A DNA stretch of 64,000 nt from Salvator merianae (Eukaryota > Chordata > Lepidosauria > Squamata > Teiidae), in assembly GCA_003586115.2 (NCBI GenBank), contig QVOM02000057.1, positions 5,919,461 to 5,983,460 of the forward strand, given 5' to 3'. Position 1 is the stretch's first letter. Each line of letters begins with the position of its first letter. Of this stretch, positions 1 through 40,455 are shown in pieces. Below the pieces are notes generated by a model. That model did no database searches. It had not been told where the DNA came from and was given only the letters and a program-made list of their open reading frames with translations. The position numbers and the translations under genes are program-made.

Positions 1-69
1 GATGATCAAAAGCGCAGGCTCACAACCTCAGAAAGGCCAGAATTTCCCCATCCCTGTTTTCACGCGCAC

Positions 70-28022
<27,953 letters not shown>

Positions 28023-29639
28023 GGCTGCGCGCGCCCCGGACCCAGGAGGGACCCCCGGCTGCCCGCCTGCCCGCGCGGATCCTCCGCTCCACTCCTGCGG
28101 CGCGACTGCTGCTTCTGCTGCTGCTTCTGCTGCTGGCCTCCTCGGCCGGGGAGGGGCGGGGAGGGGAGGGGCGAGGCAGGGATTGCGCGGGGGTGGGTCC
28201 GGCCGGGGGGGGGAAGGAGAACGCGAAGGAGGAGGAGATGCTTAAAGAGACCGCCGGGCTTCCGCCTTGGAGGCGCACATGGGGCTTGCATGCAACGCGG
28301 GGAGGGCTCGCTCAAGGCGCCGCCGGGGCGATCTGGAACCGAAGTGGAGCGCACTGAGTGCTGGGGAACTCCCGTCCCGCCTCCCTGCACAGAGCGGTGG
28401 GCTGGGCGGAGCAATGGTTAGAGCAGGGGCGCCGCGCGCCTCCGCAACTGCACCGCTCCAGGCGGATCTCTGGGCTGGTGCTGGCGGGGGAGGGGGGAAT
28501 CCCCGTGGGAGGGTGAGGGATTTCTCTCTTGGGGCGGGGGAGGAGGGCTGCAACTCCCATGAGGCTTAGCCCCCGGTGGGCCCTGGGAGTTGGAGTCCAA
28601 ACGACGGAGAAGGAGAGAAAAACTTTCGCCAACTCTGCCGCCGAGCGCCTGATGTTGTCCCGGGCTGCTGGCTTTAGTTCCCTGGTTTTATGTTTTTATG
28701 GCGAGGATTTTATTGCTAGCTGAACCGTCCCCGCACGGGACAATCTGCCTTCATTCTCAGGGCAAGGCAAAATTAGTGTCACCATTTATCGATTTTTACT
28801 TACAGGTGACGTGTGAGTTCACAATCCAAACAAGAGGAGAAGATTACCGGGCGGGATCGAGAACCGAAGAGCTGATCAAAGTTTAGCGTGACGCTTGGGA
28901 AGCGGAAGCAGCACGCGCAGTCCGCTCGTTTCTCCTGCGGTTTGGAATCTTTTCTTCCAAACGGCCCCAAATTCGCTTCCTCTGCATTAGCTCGCACAAC
29001 GACCCCGCGAGGTGGGCTGGGCTGAGAAGAAGGAACCTGGTCCCATCTTTTACGTGTTGCCAAACTGCAACTCCTATGATTCTTGCTGAAAGCTATTTGT
29101 TATGGCAAATAATTTCTGGTTGTTTAAAGAAGCTGTTCAGGCCAAAAGGTTGCAGGAGTAGGTTAGAAAACACCAGTGGAAAACACTAGCTCCTGGCCTC
29201 AGACCTCTTGTCTCAGTAAAAGCAGTATAGACACTAAAGGAAAGGGTGTGGGGCGGGAGGAGGAAAGAGATAAGCCAATTCCAGCATCCTTTCTTAATGG
29301 CAGCTTCCTTGTTATCACCAGCTGGGGTTGAAAGGAGACAGGAAATACTTTGACATCATCAGGGGAAGACCTGTGGATTCCCCACCCTCCACTAGGATGA
29401 GAAATGAAGAGAAGGACAAATTCTTATTTCCCCAGTTTTAGCCAGAAAACTGAGTAAGTTACACAGAGTCTCTCAGTGTGTCCTACCTGACAGGGCTTCT
29501 CCAAGGATAAAATCTGGGAGGAGGGCATTGATTTTTTTCCTCCTGGCACCATAATCTAGACACAAAATCAAAAGAACCCCAAATATCTAAAGGAACACCT
29601 TCTCCCACATCAACCTGCCGCAGCCTTAAGATCTGCAGA

Positions 29640-29935
29640 TGAGGCCCTCCTGGTTGTGCCACTGCCTTTAGTAGCTAAAGGGGTGGGTACACCGGATAGG
29701 GCCTTTTCAGTGGTGGCCCCTAGACTATGGAACAGTCTCCCCCATGAGAAGCGCCAGGCACCCTCTTTCTATACATTTAGAAGTCTGGCAAAGACGCATG
29801 TCTTCATGCCGTCCTTTGGCTGCCAATGTTCAGGCACTGTTAATGGTTTTAATGGCTTCTTTTAATTTGTTTTTATTATTGTAACCTGCCCTGGCAGGAT
29901 AAGGATAAAGATAAATAAATTCCAGGTACGCCACT
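29640..29935 (+). mobile_element. LINE ORF2 C-terminal remnant with 3' tail
   Basis: An open frame reads TPDRAFSVVAPRLWNSLPHE, the conserved C-terminal motif of L2/CR1/Jockey-clade LINE ORF2 proteins. It is followed by a short 3' UTR (gtaacctgccctggcaggat) and an AT-rich tail. Confidence 0.8.
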
Positions 29936-31054
29936 GGTATCATGCAACAAGCCTTTAGAGCCTTTTGATTTGGAAGTATGACAAATCTCGCGAAGGAAGG
30001 CTATAAGAGGATTAAATCTAGAGGCATGCCCCTTTCTAAACCCAATAGGGGAAGCTCTACAACCCCTTGAGGCTCGCAGGGTGAAAGGCAGGGCTAAGGA
30101 ACGACATAAACCTCGGTAAATAAGTCCCAATGCGGTTAGGTGAATTTCGTTTCCTGCCATTATGGTTTCATGGGAACACACACTTCCCTTTCAAATAATC
30201 TTCCATGCCGCTTGCTTCAAATTCTTACTAGTCCTAATTCATTCAAGACCAGTTCGGAGTAAATCTAATTACGGATTTGAGATTCAGAACGGTAGTTCTT
30301 TAAAGGGCAACGGCAGGCTGCTTACAGCCCTGAACTGTGTGCATTAAATGTTGTTCATTAGCTGAACAAACAGAGCAGCTGGGGATTTCCTCTGAATTTT
30401 TGCTGTAACACAACAGTGCCTGCAGGGGGGACAAAAAAATTAGCTAGCGACGTGAACTTAGGAAAAGATTTCAGTTCTGGCTTTGAACTTTGCAGAGCTC
30501 CAACTGTCCTGTCCCCTTCCAAGATCAAGTGCAGGACACGGACTGAATAAGTTTCTGGCTCTCAAGGTAATGCACAGTTCAGCAGAAAGCCAGGCTGAAT
30601 AAATCTCAGGCAGGAAGCATAAATCTGACTCCTCAAGAGCTGGATATGCACTGGAAAATCCTAGAGAGAGAACAAAATGTTGTTATTTGTTCTGAGCTCG
30701 AGGGCTTCCCCTGGAGGAAGCGGGGTTTGGCGGCAACCAGGTCATATCCTGCTTCCTTGAAAGATATTTAACAGGATCATAACATTCAAGCCCGCTGTCG
30801 GCCATCCACAGAGGAAGCAGGCCTCACTTCAAAACTTCCAGGGAACTGGGAGGGAACGTAAACAGCAAGAAAGTGAAGGACTTGCGTCCCGACCCCTACA
30901 AAAATCCCTTCCTTGTAGGCCGAAGGAAACCCCAGAAATACAGGCACAATTTTCTTCAGGCAGTTTTGACCTGGAAGTCTCAGCAAAGGCCAATTAAATG
31001 TTCAGGGCTTCACTGTTTGCATAAGCAGGGTGGGGCAAAAATGTGGTTGAGAAG

Positions 31055-31056
31055 GA

Positions 31057-31087
<31 letters not shown>

Positions 31088-31698
31088 CTTCCTTCCTTCC
31101 TTCCTTTCCTCCCCTCCCTCTTTCTTTCATCTCTTTCCTTTTTTCTTTCCTTCCTTCCTTCCCTCCCTCTTTCTTTCCTTTTTTCCTTCCTTTCTTCCCT
31201 CTCTCCCTCCCTCCCTCTTCCTTCTTTCTTTCTTTCTTTCCTTCCTTCCTTTCCTCCCTCTTTCTTTCATCTCTTTCCTTTTTTCTTTCCTTCCTTCCTT
31301 CCCTCCCTCTTTCTTTCCTTTTTTCCTTCCTTTCTTCCCTCTCTCCCTCCCTCCCTCTTCCTTCTTTCTTTCTTTCTTTCTTTTCCTTCCTTCCTTCCTT
31401 TCCTCCCTCTTTCTTTCATCTCTTTCCTTTTTTCTTTCTATCCTTCCTTCCTTTCCTCCCTCTTTCTTTCATCTCTTTCCTTTTTTCTTTCTTTCGTTCC
31501 TTCCCTCCCTCTTTCTTTCCTTTTTTCCTTCCTTTCTTCCCATCCTCCCTCCCTCTTCCTTCCTTCTTTCTTTTTCTTTCCTTCCTTCCTTTCCTCCCTC
31601 TTTCTTTCATCTCTTTCCTTTTTTCTTTCCTTCCTTCCTTCCCTCCCTCTTTCTTTCCTTTTTTCCTTCCTTTCTTCCCTCTCTCCCTCCCTCCCTCT

Positions 31699-31776
<78 letters not shown>

Positions 31777-31913
31777 TCATCTCTTTCCTTTTTTCTTTCC
31801 TTCCTTCCCTCCCTCTTTTTTTCCTTTTTTCCTTCCTTTCTTCCCTCTCTCCCTCCCTTTTCTTTCTTTCTTTCTTTCTTTCTTTCTTTCCTTCTTTCTT
31901 TCTTTCATTCATT
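31055..31913 (+). repeat. Polypyrimidine tract (TTTC/TTCC/CCCT)n with internal blocks
   Basis: About 860 bp of pure pyrimidine upstream of PLCB3, broken only by rare bases. The interruption tttcatctcttt recurs near 31128, 31268, 31417, 31470, 31608 and 31778, showing longer blocks of about 140 bp. The 332-353 codon frames through it are artefacts. Confidence 0.95.
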
Positions 31914-33789
31914 ATTATTTCTATAGTGCGCTGAACACAGCTTGCTCAACTGTTTACCTCTCTAGTTTCCTGCCAGGGTTGTTGATGGCCAGAGAGCACA
32001 AGCGAAGAAGATGGCTTCTGGGTGAAACCAGGTTCCGATGACCATTAGGCCAGATGGCTACTAGGCCAGCTTCAGGAGAAAGGCCTGGGAACTCCTTACA
32101 AAGATGTAGTGATGGTGCAACTGATTACGAAGATCAGCGTGTCATACCACGCACAGGGAGACCAGAGCAGCCAGTGAAAGGGTGCTAAGTAGTCTCCCTT
32201 TTAGGGGTGTGCAAAACCCCGTTTTGATAGCCACTCAAAACATTCAAATGGCCACGCCCCTCTTGCATGCGGAATGAGCGTTTACTAACCAAAACCTCAA
32301 GCAACCAGGTTAGTTATCTTTCCCTGCCTTGCTCCTCGTTGCCTGGTGCCCTCCTATAATACTATAGTTGGCTTCCTGCAAACTGCTGTGTGACACAATT
32401 CCATGCTATGCAGGCACCTATAGAAAACCAGGGATTAGGGGGAACCACAGAGGCCTGGTCCAGAGAGGCCAAATCCCATGACTCCAAGATCCCAGGATCG
32501 CATCAAACCACACAAGGGCCACCTTTCACCAAACACGGAACAGCAAAACCAGCGCTCAACAAAACCACATTCTGCAAGCGAAATCACACGTCACTGACCG
32601 CGTAAAAGACTGTGATGTAATGATGCACCACCATACGCCAGCAAAAGCACCATTTGACACAGGATTACTCAGAAGTAAGCCCTGTTTTGTCCACTGGGGC
32701 TTCCTCCTTCCTCCCAGATTTTTGCAGAAAGGGACGGTATATACAATGATTGGAGCACAGAATCCAGTTACGAACTTTTATGCAGACAACCACTGTATGT
32801 GAAAACACACATTGTCCAAAGCAGGCGTCTTGTCTACACAACACCCTTTCTGTCTCTTCTGCCACAAATAGCCCAGGTCCTTCAAAATGGCTTCGGGGCT
32901 CGTGGAGAGGCCGGGGTGGGGTGGGGGGAGAAATCTATAAACAGCCCCTAAGATAAGTTAAAAGTACTCACTATCCCTTTCCTTTTGACTTTTTTAAAAG
33001 CACAATCCTGGTTTCTTTACTCCCACACCCATTCTGGTGGCAATATTTTCAAATGCAGCTCCTTTTATGGTCGAAAATTTGCTCCCAATCCATCCCCAAC
33101 GTCGCTTTATTAACAGGGAGTTTATTTTAGCCTGACAGGATGGTAATGTTTGCTCCACAACATCCAATCCATCCTTTTTGGAGATGGATTCGATTTGCAC
33201 AAGAGACATGAGATATGTAATTTATGCAGGCAAGCTACAACGGAGCGGGGCCAGTGTTTTTCTAACAGACATTGCAAAAGTTCAGAAATTTACAAGCATT
33301 TTTGACATGTTTTGCAACGCTGACAAACTCCTTCTGCAGCCTCACTTCTTGGCCCTCACCTTTCCAAAATCAAATACGTAAATAATAAATAATTCTTTCC
33401 CAAATTTTATCCCGGGTGTTGACAAAAGTTACTCTGAACTCCGTGCAAGTTATTTGTGTAAAGCAATTAATAACTTTAAGCAGACAATATTTATTTGACA
33501 GGGTCATGTTTCCATGGGGTTTTTTTGGTGTGTGTGTGTATTTTTTACAATAGTCCTTTTAATACGTTTTGTTTTGTGCCTTTAATATGATGACATTATG
33601 TACTTACTCATGTTTGAAAAGGTAATCACTGTTATGAAGATTTCGGGGCACATTAGGATGGGGGGTTTGTTATTTTGAATACCAATTTATTGGAAGGAGG
33701 TGGAGGAAAGTAAACTCACATAGTGGTCACAGCAATTTGGACACGTAAGTGTAATGTTGCAATTACAATGACCAAAATTAAGCTTGATG

Positions 33790-34262
33790 TTCCATGTTAG
33801 AGAGAGGCATTTACCTTGCAAGTAGGCAATGGCAAACTACTTCTGTATCTCTGCCAAGAAAACTGCATAGCGGTGTCCATGGAAGTGCCCATGCAGTCAA
33901 CCAGGAGTCAGGCCTGACTTAGTGGTACCCAATTATGGGAGTGTCTGTAGCTCAATGTTAGAGCGAAGTGCCTGGAAAGCTGAGGGTTGCTGTTTCAATC
34001 CCCAGCCTCTCCCTAAAAATAGGCAATGGCAAACCACTTTTGCATCTCTGCCAAGAAAACTGCATAGAGGGGCCCATGGAGTCTGGGTGGGGCTGTACCT
34101 CTGTGGAAAGCAGAGGGTCACTGGTTCAATCCCCAGCCTCTCCCCAGAAATGGGTAATGCAAAACATTTCTGTATCTTTGCCAAGAAAAGTGCTTAGTGG
34201 TCTTCGTGGAGAGGCCCATGCAGTCAACCTGGCCACAACTTGGTGGTACCCAATGACAACAT
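33790..34262 (+). repeat. tRNA-derived SINE cluster, three copies
   Basis: Copies with A-box-like tgtagctcaatgttagagc, B-box-like gtttcaatccccagcctctc and body gccaagaaaactgcatag follow head to tail. The outer copies are partial. Confidence 0.82.
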
Positions 34263-34947
34263 CAACTTTTAACTTGCGTCCATTTGAGATGTTTAACCTG
34301 TTTGATGAACCTGTTCAGAAAGCATAGCGGGTATGGGCAAAAGACCAAACAGCATAAACGCATGAATTCAGTGTTGGGTTCTAGTCTTTATGTAACTCCG
34401 CCAGTGACCCTGAGTCAGTTGCTGTCTCTCAGCATCATCTACCTCACAGGGGTGTTGTGAAGATAAAATGGCAGGAAGGAGAACAGAGTGTGCAATTCTG
34501 AGCTCTTCAAAGGAGAGCACACAGCTGCCATAAACAACTAAAATGAAATAAATGAATAATATGGGTAGATCAGCACCTCACCAAACAATCCATCTATTGA
34601 CGCAGCAGCGGGCAACTTTTAAAATTTCTCTTTGTTGCCCCTGTCCAAACGGGCAAGATCTTTAGGGGTCAGAACAAAACTGCTCTGAGGGCGGGTTCAG
34701 GCCTGCCAACAAAGCAACCCTCAGTAAGTGTGTGTATCAATATAAACACACCTCTTCTATAAGCAGGAAAACTTCCATCTTTAACCTGATTGACCCAAAC
34801 AGATTTTCATTGTTACAATATGCTATCTCAAAACAAACAAGGGGAGAATTAAAAAAAAAAAATGCCTGAAGATGTTTTATGTACAAGCCAGGAAGGATGT
34901 ATCGTGAACAACATTCCTAACTACTCTTCATCTGTTGACACTAAGGG

Positions 34948-35170
34948 CCCATCCACTCCTGAGTTTTAATCCAGTTTCAGTCCACTTTTGGACTGAAAGA
35001 ACATATCAGCAAAGTCACTAATCATTGTATTTCCACATTATCTAACACAAAGCTGAGTTTTCTGAGTTAGATAATGCTGAAAGAAAACATCGTATTACCT
35101 CACTGATGTGTTCTCTCAGTCTGAGAGTGGACCGAAGCTGGATTAAAACTTAGATGTGACTGGATCCAAA
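34948..35170. repeat. Foldback (MITE-like) element
   Basis: ~220 bp imperfect palindrome. The left arm has gagttttaatccagtttcag and the right arm gaagctggattaaaacttag. Confidence 0.78.
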
Positions 35171-36214
35171 GGTACTTGCGTAAAAGGCTTTTGAAAATGT
35201 TGATAACCAAGGTAAAGCAACTAGTGGGTGCTGGTTGGACTTCGCTTCAAGTACTTATGTCCAATTCTAGCCATTCCACTTTCTGAGGGATTCAGACAAA
35301 TTGAAATAGATTCACGGAAGGCCAATAAACATATTCAGAAGATAAGGGACCATAATCTGTCTTCTATCATCCCAGAACGCAAAATATGCAATACAGTTGT
35401 CCATCTTCTAACAGACCATTACATACAATATAGTAGCTACAATGTTGCATCACTGCACTATTTTCTTCTAAATTAAAAAATAAAATGAAATAAAAATCGT
35501 TCCGTCGTCTCTCGCCACAAGGAGAGACGTAGCTGTTGTTCAGGAGAGACCTACCTTGCCATCTAGCGGCATGTGTGCGGAATTGCAGCCAAGATTAACA
35601 AAGGCAGCTTAATGGAATTTGACGCCCCGCGAAGCAAATACAATAGAATAATAGGAACTGAACTTTTCGGTCCTGTTCCTATTCTACGAAAGGTGCAGGT
35701 GTCCTGAAATTCTATCTTCTGTGCAGCTAGTAAAGGCGTAGGAGTCCTATAAGCGGGCTTTGAAACATTAGCAATTGGAGAGACGCAGAGAATAGCACTC
35801 TGTTAAAAGAAACCGTCAGGAAAGCAGAAACGGAAGGAGCAAGATCTGGATTAACGCTCATTATTCGGAAGGCAAAGATTATCTGAGCCTGTTTTCTTCT
35901 CTTGGGGCCTTCCTGCTCTTAAGTTACCGTGATCCTTCTTGATCAGTGGGTCCAGACCCAGCGAAGCCCTCCAGACTGGATCACAGCAAGGCTTGGATCG
36001 GAACAGCCCTGTCTGCAGGGCGACGGGTGTTCGATCCCAGTCACCACAGGGAAGCCCGAAGCTCAGACCAGTTTCTGAGCCACTCCCAGGGTTCTGAAGG
36101 CCAAGAACAAAAACTGGTGCGCCACTGAAATGGGTCCTTCAGTTATCCAGAAAACAGAGATATCCACTTTCTGTACTTCTCTGTGGTCCAGACTTACCAA
36201 CGCTAGTCTGTCGG

Positions 36215-36790
36215 AATTCTAATTTCTATGCCACTAGGGAAGGTGCAAAAATCTTGTAATTTCCTTTCCTGTGAAAATATGAAAGGCACAAGAACCCTGT
36301 CATTTTTTTGTTCTATGCAGCTATTAAAGGTGCAAGAGCCCCATCATTTTTTGTTCTATGCAGCTGTTAAAGGTGCAGGAGCCCTCTCAGTCTTTGTTCT
36401 GTACAGCTATTAAAGGTGCAGGAGCCCTGTCATTCTTTGTTCTATGCAGCAATTAAAGGTGCAAGAGCTCTGTCATTTTTTGTTCTATGCAGCTATTAAA
36501 GGCACAGGAGCACTCTCAGTCTTTGTTCTATACAGCTATTAAAGGTGCAGGAGCCCTGTCATTCTTTGTTCTATGCAGCAATTAAAGGTGCAAGAGCTCT
36601 GTCATTTTTTGTTCTATGCCCCTATTAAAGGCACAGGAGCCCTCTCAGTCTATGTCCTATGTAGCTATTAAAGGTGCAGGAGCCCTGTCATTCTTTGTTC
36701 TAGGCAGCTATTAAAGGTGCAGGAGCCCTCTCAGTCTTTGTTCTATGCAGCTATTAAAGGTGCAGGAGCCCAGTCATTCTCTATTCTTGG
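36215..36790 (+). repeat. 43 bp tandem repeat with 129 bp higher-order unit
   Basis: About 12-13 units of a 43 bp sequence built on ttctatgcagctattaaagg; phase marks at 36311, 36354, 36397 and 36440. Three consecutive unit types recur as a block of about 129 bp. A lone diverged unit (ttctgtgcagctagtaaagg) is 0.5 kb upstream at about 35680-35735. Confidence 0.9.
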
Positions 36791-37530
36791 CAATTTCCAT
36801 TTTTTCCAGATGCCCCCACGTCAATAATATGGTTGGCATTTTCTTGTTTCATGCTGTGAATTTCTATGAAGGGCAAAGTACAAATAAAAACAAAAAAAAG
36901 CACCTACAAGTATTTAAATATCCAGTCCCATCTCAAGGGCAGGGGCTTATCTTCAGATGCCAGGCAAAACCCTGGTTGCTCGCAAGGAAGAGGGTACATG
37001 CTTGTATTGTATCCCAGCGTACCACCCATTTTAACGATATTTTAAATGATTTTAGTACTTTGTTTTCAACATGCTTATTAACGCTTTCTTGTTACTTTTA
37101 CATTTTCCCTTCTTTTACACATAAATAAAGGGGAGCACTCTGTATGTGGTCAGAAACACAATCAGCTTGCCATATTTCAAAGATGCGTTTGGCATTACAC
37201 CCATAACCACACCAGTGCCTTTTTCCTAATTAAGCCCCACAATGTCTTCAAAGTGCCTTAATTTAAACATAAACCATCTTGAAAAGATGGGCAGGTATAT
37301 CTTGGATGTTATGGGTGGCTCCTCTATTATCCTTTTAAATGAGAAATACTTCTCCACAGATCCTGAAGGGGGAGATCTTATGTTTGAGGTGAAAAGATCT
37401 GGTCTTTTGTTCCAGCTGGCAAAGATTTTTAGTTTATTTTATTCCTTTTCTCTTTCCTCTTTGTCTTCCAGGTACATTGCCTTATAAAGGTGACAAATTC
37501 AGAAGGGTAACAGCATTAATCTGTTACAGA

Positions 37531-37546
37531 CCAGAAAGAGAGAGAG

Positions 37547-37601
<55 letters not shown>

Positions 37602-37614
37602 GAAAAAGAAAGAG
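37531..37614 (+). repeat. Microsatellite (GAAA)n
   Basis: About 80 bp of GA and GAAA units in intergenic DNA. Confidence 0.95.
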
Positions 37615-38019
37615 AGTGAATTATGGCACTTTAAAGACATAACAGATTTATTGTGGTATAAACTGGAGCCTACAAAAAAGCATTATGCCAAGTAAATCTG
37701 TTAGTCTTTTAAGGTGTCAGAAATCCAGCTTCTTTTCAACTCTGCAGATTGTATTACAAATTTAGTTAACCCACACTTGACTGGCAGAACCAAACGCCAG
37801 TTGTTTTGCAGAATGAATGAACGCACGAAGGAATGAACAAACGAAACAATATGCAAGGCAATTAAGATAATCAAGAGCTGGACAAACACCCCTATGAAAT
37901 AGATGATACACAGTTGTTTCAAAGCATTTCAGTTGATAAAATGAAAAGGAACAACAGAGTAGCGTATACAAGGGAGCAAAGATTTTGCTTTTTTCCTTTT
38001 ATAGGATGAGGTCATCCAA

Positions 38020-38240
38020 CAAAATTGAAGGTAGTGAATGTAAGATGGACAACAGGTAGGACTTCTTCACCCAGGATCTACACCAGCTAGGAAACTCACT
38101 GTCAGATGCAAGGGAGGTCACCAACCATGAAAATGTTAACAGAGGATTAGACACGTTTGTGGAGGAGAACCCCATCAGTGGCTCCTAGTGTGGACAGCTC
38201 AGTGCTCTATGCAGTGTCACAGGAGGGACACCATTGAAGG
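38020..38240 (-). repeat. Diverged CR1-like 3'-UTR remnant
   Basis: Contains attagacacgtttgtggagg and tcagtggctcctagtgtg, which match the reverse long-form element. It directly precedes the 20 bp minisatellite. Confidence 0.6.
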
Positions 38241-38320
38241 CCTCTTGCCTTAGAACTACAGTGGTGCTTCTTAAGTGCCATTGGGTCAGGTTCAGCTGCT
38301 GGTAACTCTATGGACACAAG

Positions 38321-39860
38321 TCCACTGTTGATTAGCATTTCCCAGTGTTGATTAGGGTTTCCCAGTGCTGATTAGGGTTTCCCAGTGCTGATTAGGGTTT
38401 CCCAGTGCTGATTAGCGTTTCCCAGTGTTGATTAGGGTTTCCCAGTGCTGATTAGCGTTTCCCAGTGTTGATTAGGGTTTCCCAGTGCTGATTAGGGTTT
38501 CCCAGTGCTGATTAGCGTTTCCCAGTGCTGATTAGCGTTTCCCAGTGTTGATTAGCGTTTCCCAGTGCTGATTAGCGTTTCCCAGTGTTGATTAGCGTTT
38601 CCCAGTGCTGATTAGCGTTTCCCAGTGTTGATTAGCGTTTCCCAGTGCTGATTAGCGTTTCCCAGTGCTGATTAGCGTTTCCCAGTGCTGATTAGCGTTT
38701 CCCAGTGTTGATTAGCGTTTCCCAGTGTTGATTAGGGTTTCCCAGTGCTGATTAGCGTTTCCCAGTGCTGATTAGCGTTTCCCAGTGCTGATTAGCGTTT
38801 CCCAGTGCTGATTAGCGTTTCCCAGTGCTGATTAGCGTTTCCCAGTGCTGATTAGCGTTTCCCAGTGCTGATTAGCGTTTCCCAGTGCTGATTAGCGTTT
38901 CCCAGTGCTGATTAGCGTTTCCCAGTGCTGATTAGCGTTTCCCAGTGCTGATTAGCGTTTCCCAGTGCTGATTAGCGTTTCCCAGTGCTGATTAGCGTTT
39001 CCCAGTGCTGATTAGCGTTTCCCAGTGCTGATTAGCGTTTCCCAGTGCTGATTAGCGTTTCCCAGTGCTGATTAGCGTTTCCCAGTGCTGATTAGCGTTT
39101 CCCAGTGCTGATTAGCGTTTCCCAGTGCTGATTAGCGTTTCCCAGTGCTGATTAGCGTTTCCCAGTGCTGATTAGCGTTTCCCAGTGCTGATTAGCGTTT
39201 CCCAGTGCTGATTAGCGTTTCCCAGTGCTGATTAGCGTTTCCCAGTGCTGATTAGCGTTTCCCAGTGCTGATTAGCGTTTCCCAGTGCTGATTAGCGTTT
39301 CCCAGTGCTGATTAGCGTTTCCCAGTGCTGATTAGCGTTTCCCAGTGCTGATTAGCGTTTCCCAGTGCTGATTAGCGTTTCCCAGTGCTGATTAGCGTTT
39401 CCCAGTGCTGATTAGCGTTTCCCAGTGCTGATTAGCGTTTCCCAGTGCTGATTAGCGTTTCCCAGTGCTGATTAGCGTTTCCCAGTGTTGATTAGCGTTT
39501 CCCAGTGCTGATTAGCGTTTCCCAGTGTTGATTAGCGTTTCCCAGTGCTGATTAGCGTTTCCCAGTGCTGATTAGCGTTTCCCAGTGCTGATTAGCGTTT
39601 CCCAGTGCTGATTAGCGTTTCCCAGTGCTGATTAGCGTTTCCCAGTGTTGATTAGCGTTTCCCAGTGTTGATTAGCGTTTCCCAGTGTTGATTAGGGTTT
39701 CCCAGTGTTGATTAGGGTTTCCCAGTGTTGATTAGGGTTTCCCAGTGCTGATTAGCGTTTCCCAGTGCTGATTAGCGTTTCCCAGTGTTGATTAGCGTTT
39801 CCCAGTGTTGATTAGGGTTTCCCAGTGCTGATTAGCGTTTCCCAGTGTTGATTAGCGTTT
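38321..39860 (+). repeat. Minisatellite, 20 bp unit x 77
   Basis: The unit cccagtgctgattagcgttt repeats without phase loss for 1540 bp. Two sites vary: C/T at unit position 8 and C/G at position 16. Units 38741-39480 (37 in a row) are identical, and variants lie toward both edges. All frames contain stops, so it is non-coding. It lies between a CR1-like remnant (38020-38240) and a MIR/CORE-like SINE (39870-40045). Confidence 0.97.
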
Positions 39861-39869
39861 ACGCTGCTC

Positions 39870-40045
39870 AGGTTAGAATCCAGGTTCAAATGCCCACTCA
39901 GCTTTGGAGACGGTAACTATGGACTAGTGACTGCATCTTAGCCTCACCTATCTGATAGGGTTGTTGTGGAGATAAAATACATAGGAAGAGAATAACATCC
40001 ATGACCTGGAGCACTTTTGGAGGAACGGCAGGATAGAAATGCAGT
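39870..40045 (+). repeat. MIR/CORE-like SINE
   Basis: ccaggttcaaatgcccactc (B-box-like), atagggttgttgtggagat and agcacttttggagg; borders the minisatellite on its right. Confidence 0.65.
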
Positions 40046-40455
40046 AAATAAAGACATGCATGTATACATTTGGCCACTGGGGGGAATATGCTGCTGGCAT
40101 AGATGGCTCTTTCATCTAACCCAGTAGAAGTTTCTTACCTTCCAGATATGTCATGGTTCTTCAGTTTTTCCACGGATGCTAGCCTGGCCAATGGTCAAGA
40201 ACCTGCATGTGAAAGCAAGCCCAGGGTGATTAATTGAATTATACTTTACTCACTTCCTTTTGTTCTGGTGCCACCATACTCCCTTCCCCCCTCCAAATTA
40301 AGTATCCAGAGCAAAGAAGAAAAGGTTCCCTCTCACCCAAAGTGCACGGTATCCCAAGACCCACCCTCTTGGCAGGTGGGTGACTAGAGAGACTAGAGTT
40401 TCAGATAATAACAGGATGAAAAATGCACAGACCTTCGTTCCATACTCTTAGGTTC

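Noticed and set aside
30873..32041. Open frames of 332 and 353 codons over the CT tract
   Set aside because: Pure pyrimidine sequence lacks stop codons. The frames are artefacts of composition.
38321..39860. CRISPR-like direct repeat array
   Set aside because: The 20 bp units abut with no spacers, and the context is a vertebrate genome. It is a minisatellite.
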